NCBI RefSeq assembly: GCF_000265295.1
Contig: NC_018002.1
Span: forward strand, 1,736,001 to 1,800,000
Reading direction: 5' to 3'
DNA: 64,000 nt
DNA from: Sulfurospirillum barnesii SES-3
GTDB lineage: Bacteria > Campylobacterota > Campylobacteria > Campylobacterales > Sulfurospirillaceae
Part shown: positions 1 through 8,668 of the stretch, one piece after another
Layout: each line of letters begins with the position of its first letter
How positions within the stretch are numbered: position 1 is the stretch's first letter
Program-made: the position numbers and the translations under genes
Notes under the pieces: generated by a model
Databases searched by the model: none
The model's input: the letters and a program-made list of their open reading frames with translations, nothing else
Told to the model about the DNA's origin: nothing

Positions 1-1660
1 CTCCAATTTAGACCACAAGGTTGAAAATTTTAGCTCTACAGGTTTTGGTGTTGGCATTGGGCACACACGGTGGGCAACACACGGTAAACCCACAGAAGCA
101 AATGCGCATCCACATTGGGGGCAATTTTCTTATATTATTCACAACGGAATTATTGAAAATTACAAAGAGATTAAAGACGAACTTCTCAAAGATGGCATCA
201 CATTTTTAAGCCAAACCGATACCGAAGTTGCCGTGCATCTTTTTGAAAAAAATGTAAGAGAATTGGGAGATTGTTTTAAAGCGTTTGAAAAAACCATTGC
301 CTCCTTGCATGGGGCATATGCCATTTTACTGATTACCAAAAAAGAGCCCGATGTTATCTTCTTTGCAAAAAATGCCGTTCCTTTACTGCTTGGAAAGAGC
401 AGTGAGGGTGAGGTCTATTTTAGCTCTTCAGACGCACCCCTTATTGGTTTAGCAAAAGAGGTGGTTTACCTAGAAGATGCTCAGTACGGTTGGGCAAAGA
501 ATCAAGACATCACCCTTTTAAAAGAGCATGTTCAACAACAGCTTGATTTCAAACCCCTTATCCACGATAAACTCTCAGCCCAAAAAGATGGGTACCGTTA
601 TTTTATGGAAAAAGAGATTTACGAGCAGTCCGTGGTGGTTGGTGAAACTTTAATGGGGCGCATTAAAGAAAATAGAGTTATTTTGGATGAACTGTGTGGT
701 TTTGATTTTAGCAGAATCGATGCGATTAAAATTTGTGCGTGTGGTACCAGCTACCATGCCGCTTTGAGTGCATCTTATATGTTTGAACGCCTCTCAAAAA
801 TTCGCTGTAATGTTGAAATTGCCAGTGAATTTCGCTACAAAGAGCCTTTGTTAGATCCAAAAACCCTTTTTATTGTTATCTCACAAAGTGGTGAAACCGC
901 CGATACCCTTGAAGCCTTAAAAATGGCAAAAAAAAGCGGTATGCCAACCCTTGCGATTTGCAACGTCGATAACTCTTCTATCGTACGAACCGCTGATGCA
1001 ACCATTTTAACACGTGCAGGCATTGAAAAAGGGGTGGCAAGTACGAAAGCGTTTGCCACACAAGTGGTCACCTTGTGGCTTTTAAGCCTTTTTGTAGGAA
1101 CAGCTAAAAACACCCTTGATGAAGAGATTCTTAAAAGTGAAATTCGAGCCCTTTTACATATTCCTTTGGTTTTAAAAGTAAATGAAGCCAAACATGAAAA
1201 AATTCGCCGCCTCTCCAAACGCTATTTACATGGGCATGGTTTCTTCTTTATTGGCCGTGATGTTTTTTATCCTCTTGCCCTTGAAGGAGCATTGAAGCTT
1301 AAAGAGATTAGCTATTTACACGCAGAGGGCTACCCTGCAGGAGAGATGAAACACGGTCCCATTGCCCTTGCTGATAGCGAACTTTTCACTATTGCGCTCA
1401 TGCCAAAAAATCTTTTATATGACAAAATGAAAAGCAATGTTGAGGAGCTAGGGGCTAGAGATTCAACACTCTTAGTGATTAGTCCAGAGCCTTTTGAATT
1501 AGCCGATGATTTTATTAAGACACAAGCGCATTCACATATGATGGGTGAATTTTTTGAGATGATGCTTATGACCCAATTACTAGCACTTGAAATTTCCATT
1601 CGTTTAGGTAACGATGTCGATATGCCACGCAATCTTGCCAAAAGCGTGACGGTAGAGTAA
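1..1660 (+). CDS. glmS: Glutamine-fructose-6-phosphate aminotransferase, 3' part
   Basis: This enzyme makes glucosamine-6-phosphate from fructose-6-phosphate and glutamine, the first step towards UDP-GlcNAc for peptidoglycan and lipid A. The frame is open from base 2, so about 60 N-terminal residues including the catalytic Cys lie outside the window; roughly 552 residues remain. The glutaminase-domain motif HTRWATHG is read near base 60 and HNGIIEN near 140. Two SIS sugar-isomerase domains follow, with CGTSYHA, SQSGETADT and EGALKLKEISY. The protein ends in the family signature DMPRNLAKSVTVE. Known family; partial only because of the window edge. It is followed at once by a diguanylate cyclase gene. 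Confidence 0.97.
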   Translation, partial: SNLDHKVENFSSTGFGVGIGHTRWATHGKPTEANAHPHWGQFSYIIHNGIIENYKEIKDELLKDGITFLSQTDTEVAVHLFEKNVRELGDCFKAFEKTIASLHGAYAILLITKKEPDVIFFAKNAVPLLLGKSSEGEVYFSSSDAPLIGLAKEVVYLEDAQYGWAKNQDITLLKEHVQQQLDFKPLIHDKLSAQKDGYRYFMEKEIYEQSVVVGETLMGRIKENRVILDELCGFDFSRIDAIKICACGTSYHAALSASYMFERLSKIRCNVEIASEFRYKEPLLDPKTLFIVISQSGETADTLEALKMAKKSGMPTLAICNVDNSSIVRTADATILTRAGIEKGVASTKAFATQVVTLWLLSLFVGTAKNTLDEEILKSEIRALLHIPLVLKVNEAKHEKIRRLSKRYLHGHGFFFIGRDVFYPLALEGALKLKEISYLHAEGYPAGEMKHGPIALADSELFTIALMPKNLLYDKMKSNVEELGARDSTLLVISPEPFELADDFIKTQAHSHMMGEFFEMMLMTQLLALEISIRLGNDVDMPRNLAKSVTVE

Positions 1661-1691
1661 TCTAAAATCTTTTACATGTAAGGATGTGCGC

Positions 1692-3524
1692 ATGCAAAAA
1701 AGGCTTTCATGGGTTATTGTTGGAACGATTTTTATCTCATTTATGCTTTTATTGGTTATTTACATTCTCTCCATGCGTAGCTTTTGGATTAAGGGTGCTG
1801 AAGAAAAGGCTGCTGTCATTGCAGAGTTGGTTCAAGATGGTCTTAGTGCGCATATGCTTAGTGGAACGATGGATCAGCGGGAGTTTTTTTTAAACAAAAT
1901 TGCTTCAGCAAAAGGAATTGACTCCTTATGGATTGTGCGAAGCCCCTCTGTCATTGAACAGTTTGGTAAAGGCTTTAATAATGAAACCCCTCGTGATGAA
2001 ATTGATCATGAGGTGTTAAAAACAAGTACTTCTTACAAAAAAGTGATCGAGTCTTCCCAAAGCGCAAAGCTAAGAGTCAGTGCGCCTTATGTCGCCAAAG
2101 AGCATGCTACGCCAAACTGTATGGCATGTCACAATGCCAAAGAGGGTGAAGTCTTAGGGCTTGTGAGTATGGTGTTTGATATTGCTGAGATACGCACTGA
2201 TGGTATTATTACTTCTTTGGTGGTGTTAGGATTTTCCCTCATCATTATGCTCTTTGTGTTTATGAGTATTAACCACTCTATGAAACCATTAATGGCGCTC
2301 TTTGATTCTATCAATTACGTTATGAATAAAGCACAAATGGGAGACTATACCCGAAGGGTTCGGGTGGAGGGGAAGAACAAAGATTGTGAAAATGTAGCGC
2401 TTTGGATCAACTCTTTATTGGCAAAACTTGAATCTTCTTTGATGGATATTGAAACAACGATTAGAAAATTTTTGTTTGTTGCCCCTTCGCATCAACACGA
2501 CCCGCTTCTTGAGGCACAAACGATTGTGCATGAACTCTCGGATATTTATCAATTTAAACGCACCATCGAATTTGATGAATCCAAAGAAGATGTTTACAAT
2601 CGCATGGGAACCATTTTAATGGATACCTTTGAGCTCAAAGATTTTGCACTGATTGAATCAGGCAAACACGCGATTAGCCCACGCATTGTTTTTGATGCCA
2701 TGCAAACCCAAAAAAGCCCCCATGCCACATGCAGAGCTTTGCGTACCAAACAATCAGTCTATTCGGATCAGTTTAAACACATTTGCGAAACCTGTGCACA
2801 CGTTGCCCCTCATTATGTCTGCATTCCTTATGTAATCAGTGATGAATTTGAACTGCTCTTAAGTGCTACGGCTTCTTCAAAAGAAGAGCTAGAGCGTATT
2901 AAAGAAAAACTGCCTTTAATTCAAAACTACATTGATGGGGCACGCCCTGAGTTGGTAAGTAAAGATTTGATGCAAATTTTAAAAATTTCCTCAACTACCG
3001 ATGCACTTACAGGTCTTTATAACCGTAAATATTTGGACGAATACATCGAAAAAGCGCTTGCTCAAGCCAAACGCAATGGGATTGTTTATGGGGTTTTAAT
3101 GATTGATATTGACTACTTTAAAATGGTCAATGACACCTACGGACATGATGTTGGCGATAAAGCCATTAAAGCACTCTCTAAAATTTTACAAGAGAGCATT
3201 CGAGAAGCGGACACGGCATTTCGTTTTGGAGGAGAAGAGTTTTTGGTTCTTTTGTATCAATGTGAAAAGAGTATGATTGAAAGTATTGCGCATAAGATAC
3301 GCATAAAATTTGAGAAAACTCCCATTCAAGCCAACAATGGCAATAGTTTTTATAAAACGCTCAGCGTAGGTGTATCTATTTTCCCAAACCATTCAGACTC
3401 TATCTGGAAATGCATTAAATTTGCAGATATTGCGCTTTACAACGCCAAAGAGCAAGGGCGTAATTGTGTAAAGATTTTTGATGAAACAATGCTTGAGGGC
3501 AAAGAGATGAAAAGCGACTACTAA
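1692..3524 (+). CDS. Membrane diguanylate cyclase with periplasmic CxxCH haem-type sensor and Cys-rich GAF-like domain
   Basis: Predicted to make c-di-GMP. Residues ~8-28 form a membrane segment. A periplasmic domain follows with CMACH at residues 143-147, a c-type haem attachment motif in a DUF3365/Tll0287-like setting. A second membrane segment (~165-190) leads into a HAMP-like stretch. A GAF-like region carries conserved cysteines, including CETC. The C-terminal GGDEF domain has an intact GGEEF at ~513 and an inhibitory-site RxxD five residues before it, so product inhibition is likely. The start is the ATG at 1692, eight bases after AAGG; an upstream in-frame GTG at 1686 is too close to that site. 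Inference: activity responds to redox state or a haem ligand. Downstream genes are close but functionally different. Confidence 0.88.
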   Translation: MQKRLSWVIVGTIFISFMLLLVIYILSMRSFWIKGAEEKAAVIAELVQDGLSAHMLSGTMDQREFFLNKIASAKGIDSLWIVRSPSVIEQFGKGFNNETPRDEIDHEVLKTSTSYKKVIESSQSAKLRVSAPYVAKEHATPNCMACHNAKEGEVLGLVSMVFDIAEIRTDGIITSLVVLGFSLIIMLFVFMSINHSMKPLMALFDSINYVMNKAQMGDYTRRVRVEGKNKDCENVALWINSLLAKLESSLMDIETTIRKFLFVAPSHQHDPLLEAQTIVHELSDIYQFKRTIEFDESKEDVYNRMGTILMDTFELKDFALIESGKHAISPRIVFDAMQTQKSPHATCRALRTKQSVYSDQFKHICETCAHVAPHYVCIPYVISDEFELLLSATASSKEELERIKEKLPLIQNYIDGARPELVSKDLMQILKISSTTDALTGLYNRKYLDEYIEKALAQAKRNGIVYGVLMIDIDYFKMVNDTYGHDVGDKAIKALSKILQESIREADTAFRFGGEEFLVLLYQCEKSMIESIAHKIRIKFEKTPIQANNGNSFYKTLSVGVSIFPNHSDSIWKCIKFADIALYNAKEQGRNCVKIFDETMLEGKEMKSDY

Positions 3525-3528
3525 GAGC

Positions 3529-4401
3529 ATGAAATTTTACCGTGTGTATATTGAACTCACTAATATCTGTGGGCTAAAATGCAGCTTTTGCCCACCGAAA
3601 ACTTTACCAACGCACACCATGTCGCTTGCATTTTTTGAACATATTTTAACCGAGCTAAAACCTTATACCAAAGAGATTGCTTATCATATTGTGGGCGACC
3701 CACTGACGTTATCGCATCTGAAAAAGTATTTGGATAAAAGCTATGATTATGGATTTAAAGTGATGCTGACAACCAGTGGCTACTATTTAAACAACCACTC
3801 TTTAGAAACCTTATTGCATCCTGCAATTAAACAAATAAATATTTCACTCAATAGCTTTAATAAAAATACAATGCCACTCTCCTTTGATGCCTATATGGAC
3901 GCAGTTGTAAACCTCTGTGATGCTAAAATAGCAAGGAATAAAGAACTTTTTATTAACCTTCGTTTATGGAATATAGACGAAGCACACAGTGAAGAAGCGT
4001 TTAATACACAGCTTTTTGCTTACCTTGAAACGCACTTTAAATGTACGTTACATGTAAACACCCTGTATGAAAAAAATATGCGCTCCATCAGACTTGCAGA
4101 AAAAATACGCTTGCACTTTGATGACTACTTTGAATGGCCTAGTTTATCTTCAGACCACGCTTCTCAGGGACGTTGTTTAGGGCTTTCTTCACACTTTGGA
4201 ATTCTTGCCAATGGCAGTGTTGTACCGTGCTGTTTGGATAAAGATGCGTGTATCTCTTTGGGAAATTTACAGGAACATTCATTGCATTCTATTTTAAATG
4301 CTCCTCGAACACGAGCCATCATCGAAGGATTTAAAGAGGATAAAGCTGTTGAGATTTTGTGTCAAAAATGTACTTACAAAAACCGTTTTAAGGAGCAGTA
4401 G
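3529..4401 (+). CDS. Radical SAM/SPASM domain protein
   Basis: A 290-residue protein with the radical SAM [4Fe-4S] motif C14-x3-C18-x2-C21 near the N-terminus. Its C-terminal SPASM-like region contains VVPCCLD, a LGN motif and a final CxxC, which would bind an auxiliary Fe-S cluster. Family members reductively cleave S-adenosylmethionine; SPASM members often modify peptides or act in cofactor maturation. No precursor peptide gene is seen beside it, so the substrate is unknown. It starts four bases after the cyclase stop and ends directly against the HIT gene (stop then ATG), so the two are probably co-transcribed. Confidence 0.85.
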   Translation: MKFYRVYIELTNICGLKCSFCPPKTLPTHTMSLAFFEHILTELKPYTKEIAYHIVGDPLTLSHLKKYLDKSYDYGFKVMLTTSGYYLNNHSLETLLHPAIKQINISLNSFNKNTMPLSFDAYMDAVVNLCDAKIARNKELFINLRLWNIDEAHSEEAFNTQLFAYLETHFKCTLHVNTLYEKNMRSIRLAEKIRLHFDDYFEWPSLSSDHASQGRCLGLSSHFGILANGSVVPCCLDKDACISLGNLQEHSLHSILNAPRTRAIIEGFKEDKAVEILCQKCTYKNRFKEQ

Positions 4402-4776
4402 ATGGCAAATAAACTTTACGAAAATGAGATTTTTTATATTGAGAAAGAAGAGGCTACTATTCCATGGGTCAAAATTTTTCCACACAAAGCCTATAAAGAA
4501 CTCAGTGACTGTGACCCTATAACACAACAAGCCCTTCTTCATGCGATGCTCTGCGTTGAAGAGGTTATGAAAACATATTATAGTCCTAAAAAAATCAATA
4601 TCGCTCTGTTTGGAAATTACGTACCTCATCTTCATATTCACATTATGGCTCGCTTTGAAGATGACTCACATTTTCCAGAATCGATGTGGGGAGTCAAACA
4701 ACGAGAAGGAAGACTGTGGCTTCCTCCCTTTGAAGATTTCGTGACACTTTTATGTAAAAAACTTTCGAAGCCTTAG
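4402..4776 (+). CDS. HIT family nucleotide-binding protein
   Basis: A 124-residue protein with the histidine-triad signature H76-x-H78-x-H80 (HLHIHIMA) that gives the family its name. HIT proteins hydrolyse or transfer nucleotidyl groups from dinucleoside polyphosphates or AMP conjugates in the cytoplasm. The ATG follows the radical SAM stop codon directly, which suggests translational coupling. The exact substrate cannot be read from sequence. Length is normal for bacterial HIT proteins. Confidence 0.88.
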   Translation: MANKLYENEIFYIEKEEATIPWVKIFPHKAYKELSDCDPITQQALLHAMLCVEEVMKTYYSPKKINIALFGNYVPHLHIHIMARFEDDSHFPESMWGVKQREGRLWLPPFEDFVTLLCKKLSKP

Positions 4777-4845
4777 GAGTTTTGGTAAAATTTAATCTCC
4801 CTTTTGCTAAGCTTTAGCCTTAAAATTAAATTAAAAAGAGTGTGA

Positions 4846-6147
4846 ATGAAAAAATGCTATCTCGCCTTGTCTTTCCTGCTTTCAACCTATGCCTTTGGTG
4901 CCAATTTACACTACTCTTTAATTCAAAAAGAGAGTGGTCAAAAAGAGGAAAGCACCTTGTTGGTTATTGGAGGAATTCATGGGGACGAGCCAGGTGGCTA
5001 TTTTGCACCCATGCTCTTAGCCAAATATTACACCATTGTACGGGGTAACTTGTGGATTGTCCCTAACGTAAATTTTGACAGTATTGTTCAAAACAAACGA
5101 GGTATTTATGGTGATATGAACCGAAAATTTGCCACGATTGATGCTAAGGACAAAGATTTTGAAATCGTCACGGATATTAAAAAACTTATTCTTGACCCAC
5201 GTGTTGATTTAACCCTTAACCTTCATGATGGGCATGGCTTTTACAGAACCAAAACCATTGATAAAAATTTCAATCCTAAAGCATGGGGTCAAGCCACGAT
5301 TATTGATCAGCAAACCATTCCCAATGCAAAATATGGTAATTTAGCTCACATTGCTCAAAAGGTCAATCAAGAAACCAATATTGATTTAATTGAAGATGTG
5401 CATGAATTTAACGTCAAAAATACTAATACCAAAGACAAAGATAAGGCGATGCAACAAAGCCTTACCTATTTTTCAATTAAAAACAACAAACCTGCTTTTG
5501 CGATTGAAACCAGTAAGAACATTACTGAACTTTCACACAAAGTGTTTTACCAGCTCAAAACTATTGAAAAATTTATGCATGAAATGAATATTGAATTTTC
5601 ACGCTCTTTTGAACTCAGCGAAGCAAATATTCAAACCCTTTTAGCAGATGTTGGAAGCTTAGAAATTCCTCCTACAAAAATTATGCTTGAGCTCTCAAAC
5701 CTTAAACCATACATACGTTTTTTTCCCATAAATAAAGAAACGTTTCACTACAAAAGTGATAATCCCCTTGTAGCCGTTCTAAAAGAAAAAGATGAGTATA
5801 AAATTATGAATGGCAACAAGCTTATTTCTACGCTTAAAGCCGACATGATGGAGTTTGATGACTCTTTAGATGAAATCAACCTGCTCCTTGATGGGGAAAA
5901 AGCACGTGCCAAAATTGGCTCTCTTATTTATACCCATAAAAGTTTTGAAATAGCACCCATTCAAGGCTATCGAATCAATGTTATTGGGTATTCTAAAGAG
6001 GGGGTTATCAGTGAAGATGGCATTGAAATAGAACCAAGTGCATTGATGAAATCCTATGCCATTGATAAACAAGAGCGTACCTATATGGTTCATTTTTATA
6101 AAGATAAAAAATTTTGCGGTATGATAAACATTCAATTTAAACCATAA
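4846..6147 (+). CDS. csd4: Periplasmic M14-family murein DL-carboxypeptidase, Csd4/Pgp1-like
   Basis: A 433-residue exported peptidase with an N-terminal signal sequence (residues 1-19). The match to the Csd4 (H. pylori) and Pgp1 (C. jejuni) family is recognised from GGIHGDEPGG, YGDMNRKF, NLHDGHGFYR and WGQ. These enzymes trim peptidoglycan tripeptides to dipeptides and are needed for helical cell shape. Predicted zinc ligands are H45, E48 and H127. In H. pylori Csd4 the first ligand is Gln46, so this protein keeps the standard M14 histidine. The C-terminal half carries the extra domains of the Csd4 type. The ATG at 4846 leads straight into the signal peptide. Confidence 0.9.
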   Translation: MKKCYLALSFLLSTYAFGANLHYSLIQKESGQKEESTLLVIGGIHGDEPGGYFAPMLLAKYYTIVRGNLWIVPNVNFDSIVQNKRGIYGDMNRKFATIDAKDKDFEIVTDIKKLILDPRVDLTLNLHDGHGFYRTKTIDKNFNPKAWGQATIIDQQTIPNAKYGNLAHIAQKVNQETNIDLIEDVHEFNVKNTNTKDKDKAMQQSLTYFSIKNNKPAFAIETSKNITELSHKVFYQLKTIEKFMHEMNIEFSRSFELSEANIQTLLADVGSLEIPPTKIMLELSNLKPYIRFFPINKETFHYKSDNPLVAVLKEKDEYKIMNGNKLISTLKADMMEFDDSLDEINLLLDGEKARAKIGSLIYTHKSFEIAPIQGYRINVIGYSKEGVISEDGIEIEPSALMKSYAIDKQERTYMVHFYKDKKFCGMINIQFKP

Positions 6148-6168
6148 ACCTTTTCGTGAAGGGAATCC

Positions 6169-7401
6169 ATGCAAACCTATATTGGAAGACAGCCTATTTT
6201 TAACAAAGAGGGCGAATGCCTTGCGTATGAACTTTTATACCGTTCGTGTGAAGTCAATAACAGCGCAAAATTTACAGACAATGCCAAAGCCACAGCACGC
6301 GTTATTGTCAATCTTATTCATACAATAGGCTTTCCTTCCATTATTGGTACAAAAAAAGGTTACATTAATCTTGATGAATCCATGCTCTTTAGTGATGCCC
6401 TGCTTTTATTACCTAAAGAGCAGTTTGGCTTTGAAATTTTAGAATACACTGCTATAACACAACCGCTCATTGAACGTATAGCAGAACTTCATGCCAAAGG
6501 ATACACCTTTTCATTGGATGATTTTGATTGCAGCGAAGCAATGCTTGAAGCCTATACACCTATTTTCCCTTATATTGATACTATTAAAGTGGATATTCAA
6601 GCTGTTGGTCTTCACAATCTACACAGTTCTCTTGAAAAATTAGCCCCGTATAAAATTGCCTTACTGGCTGAAAAAATTGAAACGCAAGAAGAGTTTACAG
6701 CATGTTTAAATTATGATTTTCACTTGTTTCAAGGCTACTTTTTCGAAAAACCTATTATTTTAAGTGGTCAAAAGATAGAACCTAATACCATTAGCGCTAT
6801 TAACCTGATTAATTGCATGCAAGAAAATGATGATATTGCTTTTATTTCAAATAAATTTTCAACCTGCCCTGATCTTGTTTATAACCTTTTACGCCATGTC
6901 AATTCAGGGGCATACCATTTCAAGCAAAAAATTACGTCAATTACACAAATGATCACCCTTCTAGGCTCACATAAAATTCTTTCATGGCTAGGACTTTTTC
7001 TTTATGGAGCAGCACATGAACGCCCTTTTAGCGAAGAACTCTTTAATAATGCCAAATTTCGTGCCAAAGTAATGGAAGAATTGATGCTGACATGTAAAAA
7101 GCCAGAACTTGCCAATAAGGCGTTTCTAACAGGCAGTCTCTCTTTAATTGATGCATATTTGAATATTTCAATGCTAGAATTTTTAAACTACACCCAATTA
7201 GATGATGAGATTAAAACCGCACTTCTTTTTCATGAAGGATTTTTGGGTGAGCTTTTAAATATTGCAACGCATATGAACCACAATATAACCAGTAAAGCAT
7301 CCTTTAAGATAGGAAATCAAGAACCTTGCTTTACCATGGAACAACTCTACGAAGCGTGCCACAAAGCCCTTCTGTTTGTCGAAGAAACCGCACACGCATA
7401 A
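6169..7401 (+). CDS. EAL-HDOD (YuxH-type) signalling protein, degenerate EAL domain
   Basis: A 410-residue cytoplasmic protein. Residues 1-~200 form an EAL-like domain starting IGRQPIF, with ELL in place of EAL, LDDFD, AEKIET and FQGYFFEKP. The C-terminal ~200 residues are an HDOD domain (LLRHVNSGAYHF..ITSITQMITLLG). In this architecture the EAL part usually lacks full phosphodiesterase chemistry and acts as a regulator, for example CdgJ-type control of motility. It starts 21 bases after csd4, behind AAGGGA. Function inferred: c-di-GMP-linked regulation. No TTACATGTAA lies in the gene, but a one-mismatch copy is at 7089 and an exact copy follows the stop at 7405. Confidence 0.85.
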   Translation: MQTYIGRQPIFNKEGECLAYELLYRSCEVNNSAKFTDNAKATARVIVNLIHTIGFPSIIGTKKGYINLDESMLFSDALLLLPKEQFGFEILEYTAITQPLIERIAELHAKGYTFSLDDFDCSEAMLEAYTPIFPYIDTIKVDIQAVGLHNLHSSLEKLAPYKIALLAEKIETQEEFTACLNYDFHLFQGYFFEKPIILSGQKIEPNTISAINLINCMQENDDIAFISNKFSTCPDLVYNLLRHVNSGAYHFKQKITSITQMITLLGSHKILSWLGLFLYGAAHERPFSEELFNNAKFRAKVMEELMLTCKKPELANKAFLTGSLSLIDAYLNISMLEFLNYTQLDDEIKTALLFHEGFLGELLNIATHMNHNITSKASFKIGNQEPCFTMEQLYEACHKALLFVEETAHA

Positions 7402-7414
7402 CCTTTACATGTAA

Positions 7415-8326
7415 CTATAAAAAAGGAGCAATAAACAGGAGCGTTCCCATACATGCTAGGGTTTGTAAAGTAATAATAGAAGCCATAAGTGAAACATCGC
7501 CACCTAGCTCCCTTGCTAAAATATACGATGAAATAGCCGTTGGCATAGAGCCAAATAAAATAGCAATGCTAAGATGTATCCCACTCAATCCGCACAAAAG
7601 ACCAATACCATATGCCAATAAGGGAAACAGCAATAATTTTGCAACACTTGACACCACTAACTCTTTTTTTGCCACTTTAAGATACCGAAGTTCCAAACCA
7701 ACACCCACCGATAAAAGACCAATGGGAAGAGCAGCATTGCTTAAAAGAGAGAGTGTTTTAAGGGTAAAAAGAGGCAATTCCCATCCGCTTAAATTAATCA
7801 TCACACCCAGAGCACAGGCACCAATCAAGGGATTTTTAATGATCGTTTTTAAAAAGGCGAGTAAAGAGAAGCGCCCATTACGGGTATAAAAAGCAAATAC
7901 GCCAATACACAAAACATTGATAAAAGGAATTGCAAATGCCATCACAATTGCACTTAAAACCAAACCCTCATCTCCATATGCCGTATCCACAAATGCTAAT
8001 AAAACATAGGAATTAAAACGAATACCTCCTTGCACAATGGAAGTAAATGCTTTAGCCTCAAAATGCAAAAGAGTATTTAAAAAAAGCAGTAGCACTAAAA
8101 CCGCAACAATGCTTAATAACGTGGTTAAAACAAGAGGAGCGGTGTAAGCTAATTCCAATTTGGCAACAGAGAGTTTATACACTAAAAGAGCAGGCATCAG
8201 GACATAATACGTAAAGCGGTCGGCAAGAGGCCAAAAATCGGTGGAGGGAAATTTCATATGTCTAAAGGTGTACCCAATAGCAACAATCAAACAAATAGGT
8301 AATAATGAATTCAATACGTATGTCAT
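7415..8326 (-). CDS. AEC (auxin efflux carrier) family transporter
   Basis: A 303-residue membrane protein with about ten hydrophobic segments and the AEC-family feel of repeated halves (YVLMPALLVYKL near the start, AILFGSMPTAISSYILARELGGD near the end). Family members export or exchange small carboxylic acids or amino acids; the substrate cannot be assigned. It lies three bases after the SUI1 gene on the same strand and converges with the EAL-HDOD gene, the two stops being only 14 bases apart with a TTACATGTAA element between them. Confidence 0.88.
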   Translation of the reverse strand: MTYVLNSLLPICLIVAIGYTFRHMKFPSTDFWPLADRFTYYVLMPALLVYKLSVAKLELAYTAPLVLTTLLSIVAVLVLLLFLNTLLHFEAKAFTSIVQGGIRFNSYVLLAFVDTAYGDEGLVLSAIVMAFAIPFINVLCIGVFAFYTRNGRFSLLAFLKTIIKNPLIGACALGVMINLSGWELPLFTLKTLSLLSNAALPIGLLSVGVGLELRYLKVAKKELVVSSVAKLLLFPLLAYGIGLLCGLSGIHLSIAILFGSMPTAISSYILARELGGDVSLMASIITLQTLACMGTLLFIAPFL

Positions 8327-8329
8327 TCT

Positions 8330-8668
8330 TTAAGCCTTAAAACGAAATCCCTCATTTTGTAAAATGGATTTGAGTTTTTCACGACATTCGCCTTGAAATT
8401 CCAACCACTCTTCTTTACATGTACCACCACTGCCTAATTTCTTTTTGACCAAAGAACACAGTTGCGTCAAAGCCTCTTTTGCTAGAAAAAAAGGTCCGAC
8501 AATAGAGACAGGTTTACCTTGACGTTTTTCCATTTTAAGCACTAACAAATGCTTTGCAGGCTCTTTGAGTACTACGGGTCTTGAAGAGGTTTTCACCTCT
8601 TCAAACTGCCAAGCGCTATCGTTGTCTAAAGTGCTCCCTAGGCTAAAAGGGGTGTTTTTAACGGCCAT
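8330..8668 (-). CDS. SUI1/YciH-type translation initiation factor homologue
   Basis: A 112-residue protein with the SUI1/eIF1 fold signature LGSGGTCKEEWLEFQGECREKLKSIL (shown in part; conserved GSGGT..E..iEfQGd) near the C-terminus. Bacterial YciH is thought to affect start-codon fidelity at the ribosome. The start chosen is MAVKNTPF at 8668, behind a GAGAG element. A longer in-frame start at 8689 would lie further inside the ABC-F gene. Even so, the gene overlaps the end of the ABC-F gene by 11 bases, suggesting translational coupling of two ribosome-linked proteins. It contains a one-mismatch copy of the decamer (8415). Confidence 0.85.
   Translation of the reverse strand: MAVKNTPFSLGSTLDNDSAWQFEEVKTSSRPVVLKEPAKHLLVLKMEKRQGKPVSIVGPFFLAKEALTQLCSLVKKKLGSGGTCKEEWLEFQGECREKLKSILQNEGFRFKA

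Noticed and set aside
233-1660. A separate shorter glmS-like gene starting at 233
   Set aside because: The same frame is open back to base 2 and encodes the GlmS glutaminase motifs, so this is one gene cut by the window edge.
7326-7889. 187-codon open frame on the + strand
   Set aside because: It is antisense to the AEC transporter gene, which has clear family features.
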